From: Brachyspira sp. SAP_772
Lineage (GTDB): Bacteria > Spirochaetota > Brachyspiria > Brachyspirales > Brachyspiraceae
Length of the DNA stretch: 64,000 bases
Direction: 5' to 3'
NCBI RefSeq assembly: GCF_009755885.1
Contig: NZ_VYIX01000002.1
Location: 478,875 to 542,874, forward strand
Shown: positions 16,533-25,129 of the stretch, one piece after another
Layout of the letters: every line of letters starts with the position of its first letter
Position numbering within the stretch: the stretch's first letter is position 1
The notes under the pieces: model-generated
What the model was told of the DNA's origin: nothing
Databases searched by the model: none
What the model saw: only the letters and a program-made list of their open reading frames with translations
Made by a program: the position numbers and the translations under genes

Positions 16533-17249
16533 ATGAAAACGATATTTAAACTCACTATAAAAAAAGCTATAAGAGACCCTTTCCTTATATTCTGGTCTAT
16601 CTTCTTCCCAATAGTTACAATAATAGCATTGGGTATATTATTTAATACTGAAGTCTATACTATTCATATACTTACTGCTATGACTTGTGTGAGTGTGCTT
16701 GCTTATTCTTTTATGACTACTAGTTTTAATGTATTAAGTCAAAGAAGAAGGGGTGTTTATAATTTGCTTAAAGTAACTCCGCTTCCTTTATATAAATATA
16801 TTATAAGTTCTTCTTGTGCTTGGGTGATTATATCTATTATAAGCTCTTTGTTTGTATTTATTTCTTGTGCTTTGTTTTTTAAATTAGAGCTTTATTTTGT
16901 TTCTATACTTTTATTTTTACCTGTAATTATAGCGGCATCTTTAGTTTATATATTTATAAGTTTCTTTGTTTCTAGTTTGGTAAAAAATAATGAAACTGCT
17001 AGTATACTATATAATATTATTTTAATGGGTTCTATGTTTTTGAGTGATGGTTATTATTCTTTGTATAATGCTCCAAGTGTAGTGAAGTTTTTAAGCAGAT
17101 TAAATATTTTTCAGTATTTTTTAAATGCTGTTAGGGGAGCTTATTATTTTGATTTTCAGTCATATTTTATTGGTTTAGCAGTACTTTTAGTTTGCTTGAT
17201 AATTGCTTTAATTCTTGCAGTTAATACTTTCAGATATGTTGATAAGTAA
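16533..17249 (+). CDS. ABC-2 type permease of the TOMM exporter
   Basis: A 238-residue membrane protein with six hydrophobic segments and the ABC-2 look: FKLTIKKAIRDPFLIFWSIF at the start and RRRGVYNLLKVTPLPLYKYI between the second and third segments. Streptococcal clusters have two permeases (SagH, SagI); only one is seen here, so a homodimer is likely. It starts 46 bases after the ATPase. Repeat R3 follows in the opposite orientation, closing the cluster. Confidence 0.82.
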   Translation: MKTIFKLTIKKAIRDPFLIFWSIFFPIVTIIALGILFNTEVYTIHILTAMTCVSVLAYSFMTTSFNVLSQRRRGVYNLLKVTPLPLYKYIISSSCAWVIISIISSLFVFISCALFFKLELYFVSILLFLPVIIAASLVYIFISFFVSSLVKNNETASILYNIILMGSMFLSDGYYSLYNAPSVVKFLSRLNIFQYFLNAVRGAYYFDFQSYFIGLAVLLVCLIIALILAVNTFRYVDK

Positions 17250-17258
17250 TAATAGGCT

Positions 17259-17575
17259 TGTTTTTATATTTAAACAACTATATTTTGTCAAAAATAATTT
17301 TTAAATTTAAAATATTTGCAGGGCTTTGCCCCCTGCGAAGCGTGCCCGTAGGGTAGCACCCCACTTCTTTTGGCGACCGAAGGAAGTACCTGTGGGTATG
17401 ACCCAAAGAAGCAAAAGGACTGCATTTATAGCAAAAATATAGGGGTTATTTTATACATATTCCAAACATATAAAGCTCAAAAACTTGCACTTTTTGGTTC
17501 TTTGACGAAGTCCGCACAGCGAAGGCGGGAAAAAGAACAACAAAAAATTGATAAAACTTAAAATTTTTCAGTATA
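17259..17575 (-). repeat. Intergenic repeat family, copy R3 (full length, inverted)
   Basis: This is a full copy in minus orientation downstream of the exporter. Read on the minus strand it has the GTTCTTTTTCCCGCC...GACTTCGTCAAAGAAC stem, CAAAAAGTGCAAG, TTTGCTTCTTTGGG...CAAAAGAAG, GGGGCAAAGCCC and the right end TTTTTGACAAAATATAGTTG. Its loops hold GGTACTTCCTTCGGTCGC and CCCTACGGGCACGCTTCGC inserts. The open frame across it is not a credible gene. Bases 17576-17756 hold only AT-rich DNA leading to the next gene. Confidence 0.8.
17263..17291 (-). promoter_or_regulatory. Outward promoter of repeat R3
   Basis: On the minus strand, TTGACA (17291-17286), 17 bases, TATAAA (17268-17263). It would fire antisense into the end of the exporter permease gene. 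Confidence 0.5.
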
Positions 17576-17756
17576 TAAACTTTTTATATATCATTTCTAA
17601 ATATAGTTAATTACTTAATATCTAGTTTACAGTTTATAAAATGATTTGTTTTTATATAGAAATTAAATTTTTTTAATATTTTACACAAAGTATATTGATA
17701 GACATAATAATTTTGTTACAATATTAATATAGTTAAATAAATACAAGTTGAGTTTT

Positions 17757-18761
17757 ATGAAAAAATTACTGTTAATCTTTTTTATATTGTCAAGTTTCCT
17801 TTTTGCTCAAAATGATTTTGTAAACTCTGGCTTTCATTATAGTTATAATTATTATGGATTTCCATTTTCTGTTGATTTAGGATATGCATATAAAAAGAAC
17901 TCACATTTTGTATATGTTCCTCGTGTGGGTGTAAGTTTTGATTATGGGGCAGAATCATCATTTGGAATGTTTGCTAATATTGGAATGGAATATAGATACA
18001 GAAAATTTTTTATAGATTTAAATTACAAACAAGGAATAACTCCTCCATTTGCTACTTTTAATTATAAAGATTTGGAATATTACGGACAATTAAAATTAGG
18101 TTATTCTTTTGATAATGTAAGTATTTATTATGGAATGAATATAGGTAAAATGATTGCTTCTGAAAGAGAGGTTTACAGATTAAGTTCTATATTTAAGATT
18201 AATCAGAGTATTAGTTTAAGTAGTACATTTGTTGATGACGGAGTTAATAAATTAAAGCTTAATGCTGGGGTTGGGGCAAGTATTATACCTAATGAAAAGC
18301 AGTATTCTTATAATGTTTATGCTAGTATTCCTTATTCGTTTTTTCACTACTTGGGAGAGCTTGGAATTATGCCTTATGTGGGTTACAGTGCTTATTTTGA
18401 TAAAAGCGAGAAAAAATATTCTATTGGGTTTAAATATTTATATTCTCTTATGATGATGCCTTTAAGTAATTTGAAAGCTCATACAAAAAATATGGACTTT
18501 CTTACATTCGTTCATCTTGAATATAAGCTTTTTATGAGATTTCTTCCTTCGGGTTTTAATGATATATACTTGGTTGCTTTTGGAAATGCAGGGTACGGAA
18601 AATATTTTGAAAATAGCATTGATAAAGGAAATTTATTATATGTTGTGGGTGGAGGAATAGGCTATAACCTCTACGGCACAACACCTTTACAATTAACTTT
18701 CGGAGTTGATAATAATAATAGTTTGGTTATGAATTTGATAATTAGTACTATAGTATTTTAA
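17757..18761 (+). CDS. Predicted outer-membrane beta-barrel protein
   Basis: A 334-residue exported protein with signal MKKLLLIFFILSSFLFAQ. The ATG at 17757 is preferred to an in-frame TTG nine bases earlier. The mature part alternates aromatic/polar strands (NYYGFPFSVDLGYAYKKN; FMRFLPSGFNDIYLVAFGNA) and ends in phenylalanine (TIVF), the usual final residue of outer-membrane barrels. No catalytic motif is seen and I do not recognise a named family. It is followed after 9 bases by a secreted helical protein with a very strong ribosome site, so the two probably form an operon. Confidence 0.6.
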   Translation: MKKLLLIFFILSSFLFAQNDFVNSGFHYSYNYYGFPFSVDLGYAYKKNSHFVYVPRVGVSFDYGAESSFGMFANIGMEYRYRKFFIDLNYKQGITPPFATFNYKDLEYYGQLKLGYSFDNVSIYYGMNIGKMIASEREVYRLSSIFKINQSISLSSTFVDDGVNKLKLNAGVGASIIPNEKQYSYNVYASIPYSFFHYLGELGIMPYVGYSAYFDKSEKKYSIGFKYLYSLMMMPLSNLKAHTKNMDFLTFVHLEYKLFMRFLPSGFNDIYLVAFGNAGYGKYFENSIDKGNLLYVVGGGIGYNLYGTTPLQLTFGVDNNNSLVMNLIISTIVF

Positions 18762-18770
18762 GGAGGGTTT

Positions 18771-19487
18771 ATGATTAGAAATATTTTTATAGTATTGCTT
18801 TTATCTTTTATTTTTACTATTTCGGCTTTCTCATACAGCAAAGATTTTAATGAGCTTTATAACATTTATTATATGTCTAATACAAATGAAGATTTATATA
18901 AGGCTATAGAAAAAATAAAAAATGGTAATTATGGCAAGACAGAAAAACAAACTTATGAGAATCTTATTTTGCTTATGGAAATATATATGAATCCAAAAAG
19001 TAAAAGAGAGTCTTACAAATTATTGAATGATAATATAAAAAAGAATACACCATTATTAACACAAAAAGATTCTGATTATATGGCTTCTGTTGCTGATGTG
19101 ATGAGCAGTGCTATTAATTATTCTTCATTTAATGAGGTTGTAAAACTTTCAGGTAAGGCTGGAGAGATATATGATAATGCTTTAAAAATTAATGCTAATC
19201 ATTTTCCTTCACTATTAGGTAAAGCAATACTTACAGCATATAGTCCTGATTTTGTAGGAGGCGGTATAGATAAATCGCTTCCAATATTTAAAAAGGCTGA
19301 AAACAACGCCAAAGAGAAATGGGAAAAGCATTTAGTATATTTATGGACTTCGCAGGCTTATTTTAAAAATAATGATAAAGTTAATTATGAGAAGTATATG
19401 AATATGGCAAAGGATATATTTCCAGACGGGGCTTTTATAGATAATGTTAGCAATATGAACTCTAAAGGAAAGGGGATGTTTAATTAA
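18771..19487 (+). CDS. Secreted TPR-like protein of unknown function
   Basis: A 238-residue protein with signal peptide MIRNIFIVLLLSFIFTISAF and an otherwise helical sequence. Segments such as IYDNALKINANHFPSLLGKA and SQAYFKNNDKVNYEKYMNMA have the spacing of TPR helices, though no exact repeat is clear. AGGAGG sits directly before the ATG. It is co-transcribed with the barrel protein upstream and may be its periplasmic partner. It resembles the product of 19775-20551 in size, signal and helical content. No function can be assigned. Confidence 0.6.
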   Translation: MIRNIFIVLLLSFIFTISAFSYSKDFNELYNIYYMSNTNEDLYKAIEKIKNGNYGKTEKQTYENLILLMEIYMNPKSKRESYKLLNDNIKKNTPLLTQKDSDYMASVADVMSSAINYSSFNEVVKLSGKAGEIYDNALKINANHFPSLLGKAILTAYSPDFVGGGIDKSLPIFKKAENNAKEKWEKHLVYLWTSQAYFKNNDKVNYEKYMNMAKDIFPDGAFIDNVSNMNSKGKGMFN

Positions 19488-19497
19488 GATATAATTA

Positions 19498-19745
19498 AAT
19501 ATACTAAAAAATTTTTAAGTTTGTCAATTTTTTTGTTGTTCTTTTTCCTGCCTTACACGGTGTGGACTTCGTCAAAGAACCAAAAAGTGCAAGTTTTTGA
19601 GCTTTATATGTTTGGAATATGTATAAAATATAATATAACATCTTATATCTCAAGGTGATTTTATAAAATGCAGTTCTTTTGGTTCTTTTATACCAATAAA
19701 AGAACTGGGGTGCGGGGCAAAGCCCTGCAAATGTTAAAATAAAAA
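19498..19745 (+). repeat. Intergenic repeat family, copy R4 (right end truncated)
   Basis: The left end TACTAAAAAATTTTTAAG, GTTGTTCTTTTTCC paired with GTCAAAGAACC, CAAAAAGTGCAAG and AGTTCTTTTGGTTC paired with AAAAGAACT are present, followed by GGGGCAAAGCCC. The TTGACAAAATATAG right end is missing. In module 2 the stem uses GTTC/GAAC where R1-R3 use CTTC/GAAG. Confidence 0.75.
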
Positions 19746-19774
19746 ATTGTAATTGCTATAATAAGGAAATTAAA

Positions 19775-20551
19775 ATGTTTAGAGTGATTGTTTTTATTTT
19801 TATTAATGCTTTATGCAGCTTATACGGAGAGATTTCAAGTGAGGCTAATGCTATATTAAAAGAAATAGATAATAAAAATAATGAATATCATTCAGGCTCT
19901 AGACTTGTGAGAACGAGTGAGGCTAAAGATATTTTAAATAGAGTTAATAACAGCAATTTAAGCGAAGAAGAGAAAATGCATCTAAGTATAGAATGCTACA
20001 CTCTTTGGGCTAATGTGTCTATTGCAAGCGGAACTTTTGAAGAAGATTATAAAACTTTAGGAGAGATATATAAAAATATCAAAAAAGATAAAGTTTTCAA
20101 AAAAGGTTCTTCTGATATTTACGGAGCATTCGCTAATTTTGCAAACTCTTTTACTTCACTTGCTTTTTTTAATAATCAATATCCTTATAGTGTAATAGTT
20201 GATATGTATACTTATGCTCGTTTGGCACTATTAAAAGATAAAAACAATATAAGGGCAAAACAAGTATACGGAATGTGGCAAATAGCTACTTTGGGCTTTT
20301 ATAACAATGCTGCTTTTTATTCTGTGATAACTTCATTAAATGATACAAGTAATTTACCAGATTATATGATTTACAGAGCTTATATTTACAAGTCTATGGC
20401 ATATATGAAAGTAAATGAAACAGATAAGGCTTTTAGAGAATTAGACGAAGCTTTGAAAATGTATCCTAAAGGTTTTTACGGATATTTATTAAAGAGTTCT
20501 TATGATAAAGGCAAAGACGGATTTTTAAGTGCTGAAGGTGCTGAGTTTTAA
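19775..20551 (+). CDS. Secreted helical/TPR-like protein of unknown function
   Basis: A 258-residue protein with a signal-like N-terminus (MFRVIVFIFINALCSLYG) and helical content throughout. The end, DKAFRELDEALKMYPKGFYG, looks like one TPR unit. It is related in style to the 18771-19487 product but repeat R4 separates them. A hairpin terminator lies at 20641-20692. No enzyme motif is visible. Confidence 0.55.
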   Translation: MFRVIVFIFINALCSLYGEISSEANAILKEIDNKNNEYHSGSRLVRTSEAKDILNRVNNSNLSEEEKMHLSIECYTLWANVSIASGTFEEDYKTLGEIYKNIKKDKVFKKGSSDIYGAFANFANSFTSLAFFNNQYPYSVIVDMYTYARLALLKDKNNIRAKQVYGMWQIATLGFYNNAAFYSVITSLNDTSNLPDYMIYRAYIYKSMAYMKVNETDKAFRELDEALKMYPKGFYGYLLKSSYDKGKDGFLSAEGAEF

Positions 20552-20640
20552 TTTGTAATTTTTTATAGCATTATTTTAAGCAATTATTAAATGTTTTAAA
20601 AATTTATTTAAAACATATAAAACTATTTTAATTATTTTAT

Positions 20641-20692
20641 AAAAAGGCAATTATTTTCTACTAATAAAATAAATAATAATTTGCCTTTTTGT
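20641..20692. terminator. Bidirectional terminator
   Basis: AAAAAGGCAA (20641-20650) pairs perfectly with TTGCCTTTTT (20681-20690). It has A/T runs on both sides and lies between two convergent genes, so it can serve both strands. Confidence 0.75.
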
Positions 20693-20697
20693 TTAAT

Positions 20698-20829
20698 TTA
20701 TATAGCTTTAATTTTTTTGCTTGTGATAGTTATAATATTTTGTTCTTTATATTTTGTAATGAGCGTTTTTACATCTTCTTTAGCTGTAATAGTCATTACA
20801 TCTTCTCTTTCTTGAACTTGTGCTTCCAT
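20698..20829 (-). CDS. 43-residue peptide of unknown function
   Basis: Short gene with a strong ribosome site, GGAGG, 11 bases before its ATG. The peptide begins MEAQVQEREDVMTITAKE and ends NIITITSKKIKAI. It is charged, with no signal or cysteine, and has two similar ITxxxxK segments. It sits 45 bases after the secreted-protein gene 20875-21441 on the same strand and ends 6 bases before a terminator, so it is probably the last gene of that transcript. The ribosome site and tight fit to the terminator are the only evidence. Confidence 0.5.
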   Translation of the reverse strand: MEAQVQEREDVMTITAKEDVKTLITKYKEQNIITITSKKIKAI

Positions 20830-20874
20830 GATTTTTTATTCCTCCATGAATAATAATTTTTTAATATTTATTAA

Positions 20875-21441
20875 TTAAAAATCTCCCTCTCTCCATACTT
20901 TAAAATCGGGATAATCTAGTTTTTTTGATTCATCTTCATACCATTTACAAACTGCAGCTGACATATTTATTACATAAAAGTTAAAATCTGTTTTCCAGCC
21001 GTCATTTTTAAATTGTGCAAATGATGGTATAAATCTATTATTAATTGATTCGTAAATACTTTTTTGCATTTCTTCTGTTGGTATGTTATTGTCTTTTATA
21101 GCTATTCTTAATATTAAAAGTATAGACATAGATGATAGAGTTGATGTTACTGTGCTGTATTTAGTGAATATTTCTTCTTTAGAGAAGTTTTGATTTATAG
21201 TATCAGTCCACATTTTTATAATATTTCCCAAAGCTTCTAATTGCTCTGGTGTGGCATTTTTATCAGTTACTATGCTTGCATAATACTCTGCTAATTGATT
21301 GAATGTAATAGTGGAATTTTCATCTGATATAGATAATTCTTCTATATTGTCTAATCTCATTGATTCTATCATACTCTCGTAATTACTTGCATATATAGTG
21401 CTTATAGCAAAAATAAATATTAAAACTATATATTTTTTCAT
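20875..21441 (-). CDS. Exported protein of unknown function
   Basis: An 188-residue protein with signal peptide MKKYIVLIFIFAISTIYA. The ATG at 21441 is preferred to an in-frame TTG at 21456. The mature part is acidic and mostly helical, with no cysteine pairs or known catalytic motif. A box TCCGATAA (minus strand, 21479-21472) resembles the -10 of flagellar sigma-28 promoters but lacks a matching -35. The gene is followed by the 43-residue peptide gene. Confidence 0.55.
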   Translation of the reverse strand: MKKYIVLIFIFAISTIYASNYESMIESMRLDNIEELSISDENSTITFNQLAEYYASIVTDKNATPEQLEALGNIIKMWTDTINQNFSKEEIFTKYSTVTSTLSSMSILLILRIAIKDNNIPTEEMQKSIYESINNRFIPSFAQFKNDGWKTDFNFYVINMSAAVCKWYEDESKKLDYPDFKVWREGDF

Positions 21442-21533
21442 AATTAAACTTCCCAAAAATAGTTTTAATTATTATCGGAATAGTTTTATATTACATTCGT
21501 TTTTTATTTAAAAAAATATGCTAATAGAAATTT

Positions 21534-22895
21534 TTATATATTAATTTTTGTGAGTATAATGCTTGCTAATAATAAATATATAGAAGTTCCTGTAATATCA
21601 CATATAGAAGTTACTAAGGGCACACTGCTTGTAGTAGGATCTTTTTTCAGTTTAACAAATATAAAAGGCAAACATAAACCTATAAGACTTCCTATAATAA
21701 CAACGCATATCATAGATAATGACACTACCAAAGCTATCATTAATCCGCCCCTATATACTGCAAGAAGCGAAACAGCTAAACTCATGGTAATGCCAAGTAT
21801 GGAAGATATGGCAATTTCTTTAAAAAACATAAACAGCCAATCGCTTTTTTTTACATCTCCAAGCGATAAACTTCTTATTATGAGTGTAGAAGATTGCGCC
21901 CCCGCATTTCCTGCACAGTCTATTAGAAGAGGCAAAAAGAATATTAAAGAAACATATTTGCTTATAGTCTCTTCAAATATCCCTATAAAATAACCAGAAA
22001 ATATATTTATAAATACTAATATAAAAAGCCAAGTAATTCTTTTTTTATATAAAGTTAGTACAGGGGCTTGTTTAATGTTTCCTGTAAAATCATCATCTAT
22101 ACTTATGGCACCGAGCTTGTGGAAGTCTTCTGTGTCTTCTTCTTCTGCTATATCGAATATATCATCAATAGTAACTATTCCTATTAAAGCGTTTTTGGCA
22201 TCAACTACTGGTATGTATAGTAAATCATATTTCCTTCCCACAAGCACAGCCTCTTCTTGGTCTGAATATGCAGAGAGATATATAATGTCCGTATGCATAA
22301 GGTTTTCTATAATATCATCTTTTTTAGCAAATAATAAATCTTTTAATAAAATATATCCTAATAATATGTTTTTGTTATCAACTATATATATAACCTCAAA
22401 AGTTTCAGAATCTTTTCCGTATTTTCTAATATATTCTAAAGCTTCACTTACAGAGAAATTAGGAGATATAGATATATATTCCGTAGTCATTATACGGCCA
22501 ACACTATATTCAGGATAAGCTAATAATTGTTTAGTGATATCCAAATCTTCTTTTTCCATCAAAGAAAATATTTTTTTATTAATTTCTTCCGGAAGTTCTT
22601 CAAAAAGAGAAGTTCTGTCATCAGGGCTCATCTCATGCATTAACTCTTCTATTTCTTTATCATTCATAGAAGATATTAATTCTTCTTGTTCATTAGAATC
22701 CAACTCTGCAAAAACTAAAGCAGATTTCTCTGTAGATAATAATCTAAAAAGAATAGTTTTATCTTTATTATTTTCTAATATACGTATTATATCCACTATT
22801 TCTATAGGGTGCATATCGTTTAGGATATATTTAAGTTTATCCCATCTTTTATTTTCTATGATGTTTATTATTTCAATGTACTGTGAATTTATCAT
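21534..22895 (-). CDS. mgtE: Magnesium transporter MgtE
   Basis: A 453-residue MgtE channel. The N-terminal superhelical domain has MSPDDRTSLFEELPEEI, two CBS domains span about residues 130-250 (SVGRIMTTEYISI; GIVTIDDIFDIAEEEDTED), and a five-helix pore domain starts near 285. Pore-region signatures LLIDCAGNAGAQSST and IRSLSLGD are present. MgtE imports Mg2+ across the inner membrane, and the cytoplasmic domains sense internal Mg2+ and close the pore. It is a single-gene unit divergent from pfkA. Confidence 0.95.
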   Translation of the reverse strand: MINSQYIEIINIIENKRWDKLKYILNDMHPIEIVDIIRILENNKDKTILFRLLSTEKSALVFAELDSNEQEELISSMNDKEIEELMHEMSPDDRTSLFEELPEEINKKIFSLMEKEDLDITKQLLAYPEYSVGRIMTTEYISISPNFSVSEALEYIRKYGKDSETFEVIYIVDNKNILLGYILLKDLLFAKKDDIIENLMHTDIIYLSAYSDQEEAVLVGRKYDLLYIPVVDAKNALIGIVTIDDIFDIAEEEDTEDFHKLGAISIDDDFTGNIKQAPVLTLYKKRITWLFILVFINIFSGYFIGIFEETISKYVSLIFFLPLLIDCAGNAGAQSSTLIIRSLSLGDVKKSDWLFMFFKEIAISSILGITMSLAVSLLAVYRGGLMIALVVSLSMICVVIIGSLIGLCLPFIFVKLKKDPTTSSVPLVTSICDITGTSIYLLLASIILTKINI

Positions 22896-23016
22896 GTTAA
22901 TTTTTTTCTTTTTTTGTGTATCAATTCTTTTATTATTAATATATAATATACAATAAAAAATTAGATAAATAATAATATAATTAAATATTATATGTTTTAT
23001 AAGGAGTTATTTCAAT

Positions 23017-23997
23017 ATGGCTGATATAAAGAAAATAGGAATATTAACAAGCGGCGGAGATGCTTCAGGAATGAACCCTGCTATAAGAAGCGTTGTTAGA
23101 ACAGCTATAGCCAATGGATTAGAAGTTGTTGGTATAAGAGAAGGTTATCAGGGTTTAATGTATAATAATGTTTATAAAATGGATGCTGGTGCTGTTGGCG
23201 GCATTATTAATCATGGCGGTACAATTTTATTTTCTGCAAGATCTCCAGAATTTCAAACAGAAGATGGTATGAAAAAAGCAGCTGATAATATGAAATATAA
23301 TGGAATAGATGCTTTAGTTGTTATAGGCGGTGATGGTACTTATAAGGGAGCTTTAGATTTTGCTACACACCATGAAGAGTTTCCTGTTATTGGTATACCG
23401 GGTACTATAGATAATGATATATTTGGTACTGATTATACTATAGGATATGATACAGCTGTAAACGTTGCAATGGAGGCTATAGACAAATTAAGAGATACTG
23501 CTACTAGCCATGGAAGATGTTTTGTTGTTGAGGTTATGGGAAGACATGCTGGTTATATTGCTTTAGAAGTTGGTATAGCTTCTGGAGCTGAAGACATACT
23601 TATTCCAGAAACTACTACTGATATTGATAAGATAGTAGAAAATCTACAAACTGCTAAAAAGAGAGGTAAAAAATCTTCTATAATAGTTGTTGCTGAGGGT
23701 GATGAGTCAGGCGGAGCTATGGAGGTAGCTAAACAGATAGAAGGTAAAACAGGTTTTGATACTCGTGTAACTATACTTGGACACATGCAAAGAGGCGGTT
23801 CTCCTACTTCTCGTGAACGTCTTATGGCTGCAAGATTTGGTTATATTGCAGTTAAGGCATTATTAGAAGGTAAGAGAAATGTTGCTGTTGGTATATGGAA
23901 AGGTGAATATACTTACACTCCTTTAGCGGATGCTGTTAAAAAGGTTCCTAAAGTTGATCCTATAGATTTGGAGTTATGCAGAACTCTTGCTATATGA
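23017..23997 (+). CDS. pfkA: ATP-dependent 6-phosphofructokinase
   Basis: A 326-residue PfkA. GILTSGGDASGMNPAIR opens the ATP site. IGGDGTYKGA has Gly where PPi-dependent enzymes have Asp, which favours ATP as phosphoryl donor. GTIDNDIFGTD holds the catalytic Asp, and MGRHAGYIAL the fructose-6-phosphate site. It commits fructose-6-phosphate to glycolysis. AAGGAG lies before the ATG. The next gene begins 22 bases later, so the two may be co-transcribed. The genome also carries a class III FBPase (53734) for the reverse step. Confidence 0.95.
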   Translation: MADIKKIGILTSGGDASGMNPAIRSVVRTAIANGLEVVGIREGYQGLMYNNVYKMDAGAVGGIINHGGTILFSARSPEFQTEDGMKKAADNMKYNGIDALVVIGGDGTYKGALDFATHHEEFPVIGIPGTIDNDIFGTDYTIGYDTAVNVAMEAIDKLRDTATSHGRCFVVEVMGRHAGYIALEVGIASGAEDILIPETTTDIDKIVENLQTAKKRGKKSSIIVVAEGDESGGAMEVAKQIEGKTGFDTRVTILGHMQRGGSPTSRERLMAARFGYIAVKALLEGKRNVAVGIWKGEYTYTPLADAVKKVPKVDPIDLELCRTLAI

Positions 23998-24018
23998 TTT
24001 ATTAGGGCTTAATATTTT

Positions 24019-25044
24019 ATGATAAATAAAAATTCTTTGTTGGGTATTAGAATAGATACTTTTAACAATGATTTATATGCTGCTTTAGATCAACTAAAAG
24101 ATGGAAATGATGTTCTGATAGTAACATTGGATGTGCATCAATTATTGAGTGTGCGTTTTAATAAGAAATTAAAAAATATTATAGAAAATGCTTCTTTGGT
24201 AATTGCTGCTCATCCTTCCATATCTAAAGCATATAAGTTTATATATAAAGAAGATTTAGAATATATTAAAGATTTTAATTTATTTTCTAGTGTATTGTCT
24301 TATATAGAACAAAGAAAGATGACAATGTTTTTATTTGGTGATGAGGAGAAGTATTTTTTTACTATCACTGAAAAAATGAAAAAAATATATCCTGATATTA
24401 GCATACTTGGAACTTATCAAAATACAAAAAATAAATCAGAATTAGATAAAGCTTTTATTGGTTTTAAAAAGATGGATCCTGATGTATTTTTTATATATAT
24501 GCCTTTTAAAAAGTCATTATATTGGTTTAATGAAAATAATGGCAAATTAGGTATGAAGTTATGTGTACCTATGTCTAGACCTTTGGACTGTTTTTGCGGA
24601 AAGAAAAAATCGCCTAGCATGAAACTAATTGAAGCAAATAAAGATGAAGCTTTTTATCTTAAAAGAAATATTTTTAGGATATTTTTATATTTTGATTATA
24701 TAAGGTTTTGGATATTAGTATTTTTTGAGAAGGTTGCTGTAAATAGAGCTAAAAAGAGAATTATGAAAAATGCCAAGAGAGAAGCTAAAAGGGAAGCTAA
24801 GTTAGAAAAAATTAAGGCTAAGGAATTAAAAAAAGAAGAGAAAATGGCTTTAAAAGAATCTAAAAAAGAAGCTAAGATGGAAGCCAAGAGAGAAAAAATT
24901 AGGGCTAAAGAATTAAAAAAAGATGAGAAGCAGGCTTTGAAAGAAGCTAAAAAAGCTCTAAAAGAAGAAAATAAGGCTCTCAAAAAAGAGAAGAAAGCTC
25001 TAAAGAAAGAAACTTTGCCAAAAGAAGAAGATAAAAAAGAATAA
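24019..25044 (+). CDS. WecG/TagA-like glycosyltransferase with a Lys/Glu/Ala-rich tail
   Basis: 341 residues. The first ~200 resemble WecG/TagA/CpsF transferases (GT26): VLIVTLDVHQLLSV, ENASLVIAAHPS, MTMFLFGDEEKYF, YPDISILGTYQN and PDVFFIYMPF follow the family's block order. The usual PKQE motif is not recognisable (PFKKSLYW), so activity is uncertain. Residues about 245-341 are a highly charged helix of KEAK, AKELKKEEK and ALKKEKKA repeats, unusual for the family and possibly for binding membrane, nucleic acid or polyanion. It lies between pfkA and murJ. A role in envelope glycan synthesis is a guess from family and neighbour. Confidence 0.6.
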   Translation: MINKNSLLGIRIDTFNNDLYAALDQLKDGNDVLIVTLDVHQLLSVRFNKKLKNIIENASLVIAAHPSISKAYKFIYKEDLEYIKDFNLFSSVLSYIEQRKMTMFLFGDEEKYFFTITEKMKKIYPDISILGTYQNTKNKSELDKAFIGFKKMDPDVFFIYMPFKKSLYWFNENNGKLGMKLCVPMSRPLDCFCGKKKSPSMKLIEANKDEAFYLKRNIFRIFLYFDYIRFWILVFFEKVAVNRAKKRIMKNAKREAKREAKLEKIKAKELKKEEKMALKESKKEAKMEAKREKIRAKELKKDEKQALKEAKKALKEENKALKKEKKALKKETLPKEEDKKE

Positions 25045-25129
25045 TTAATCAATAAAATTTCAGTATTTTTCTTATTTTAATTAACAATAGTTATATAATA
25101 ATAGTAACAATAGTATAAGAGATAATTGC

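Noticed and set aside
17370..17561. Open frame of 63 codons downstream of the exporter
   Set aside because: It lies entirely in repeat R3, has no ribosome site and its coding is just the translated repeat, as also seen at 31095-31486 and 58388-58585.
21472..21479. Sigma-28-like -10 box TCCGATAA before the exported-protein gene
   Set aside because: No -35 at the right distance, so it is noted in the gene entry but not listed as a promoter.
22075..22956. Open frames antisense to mgtE
   Set aside because: MgtE is fully supported on the other strand, and the antisense frames are Ser/Ile-rich shadows.
24696..25052. Antisense open frame of about 118 codons opposite the KEAK tail
   Set aside because: Low-complexity Lys/Glu codons on one strand give Phe/Leu/Ser frames on the other; no ribosome site.
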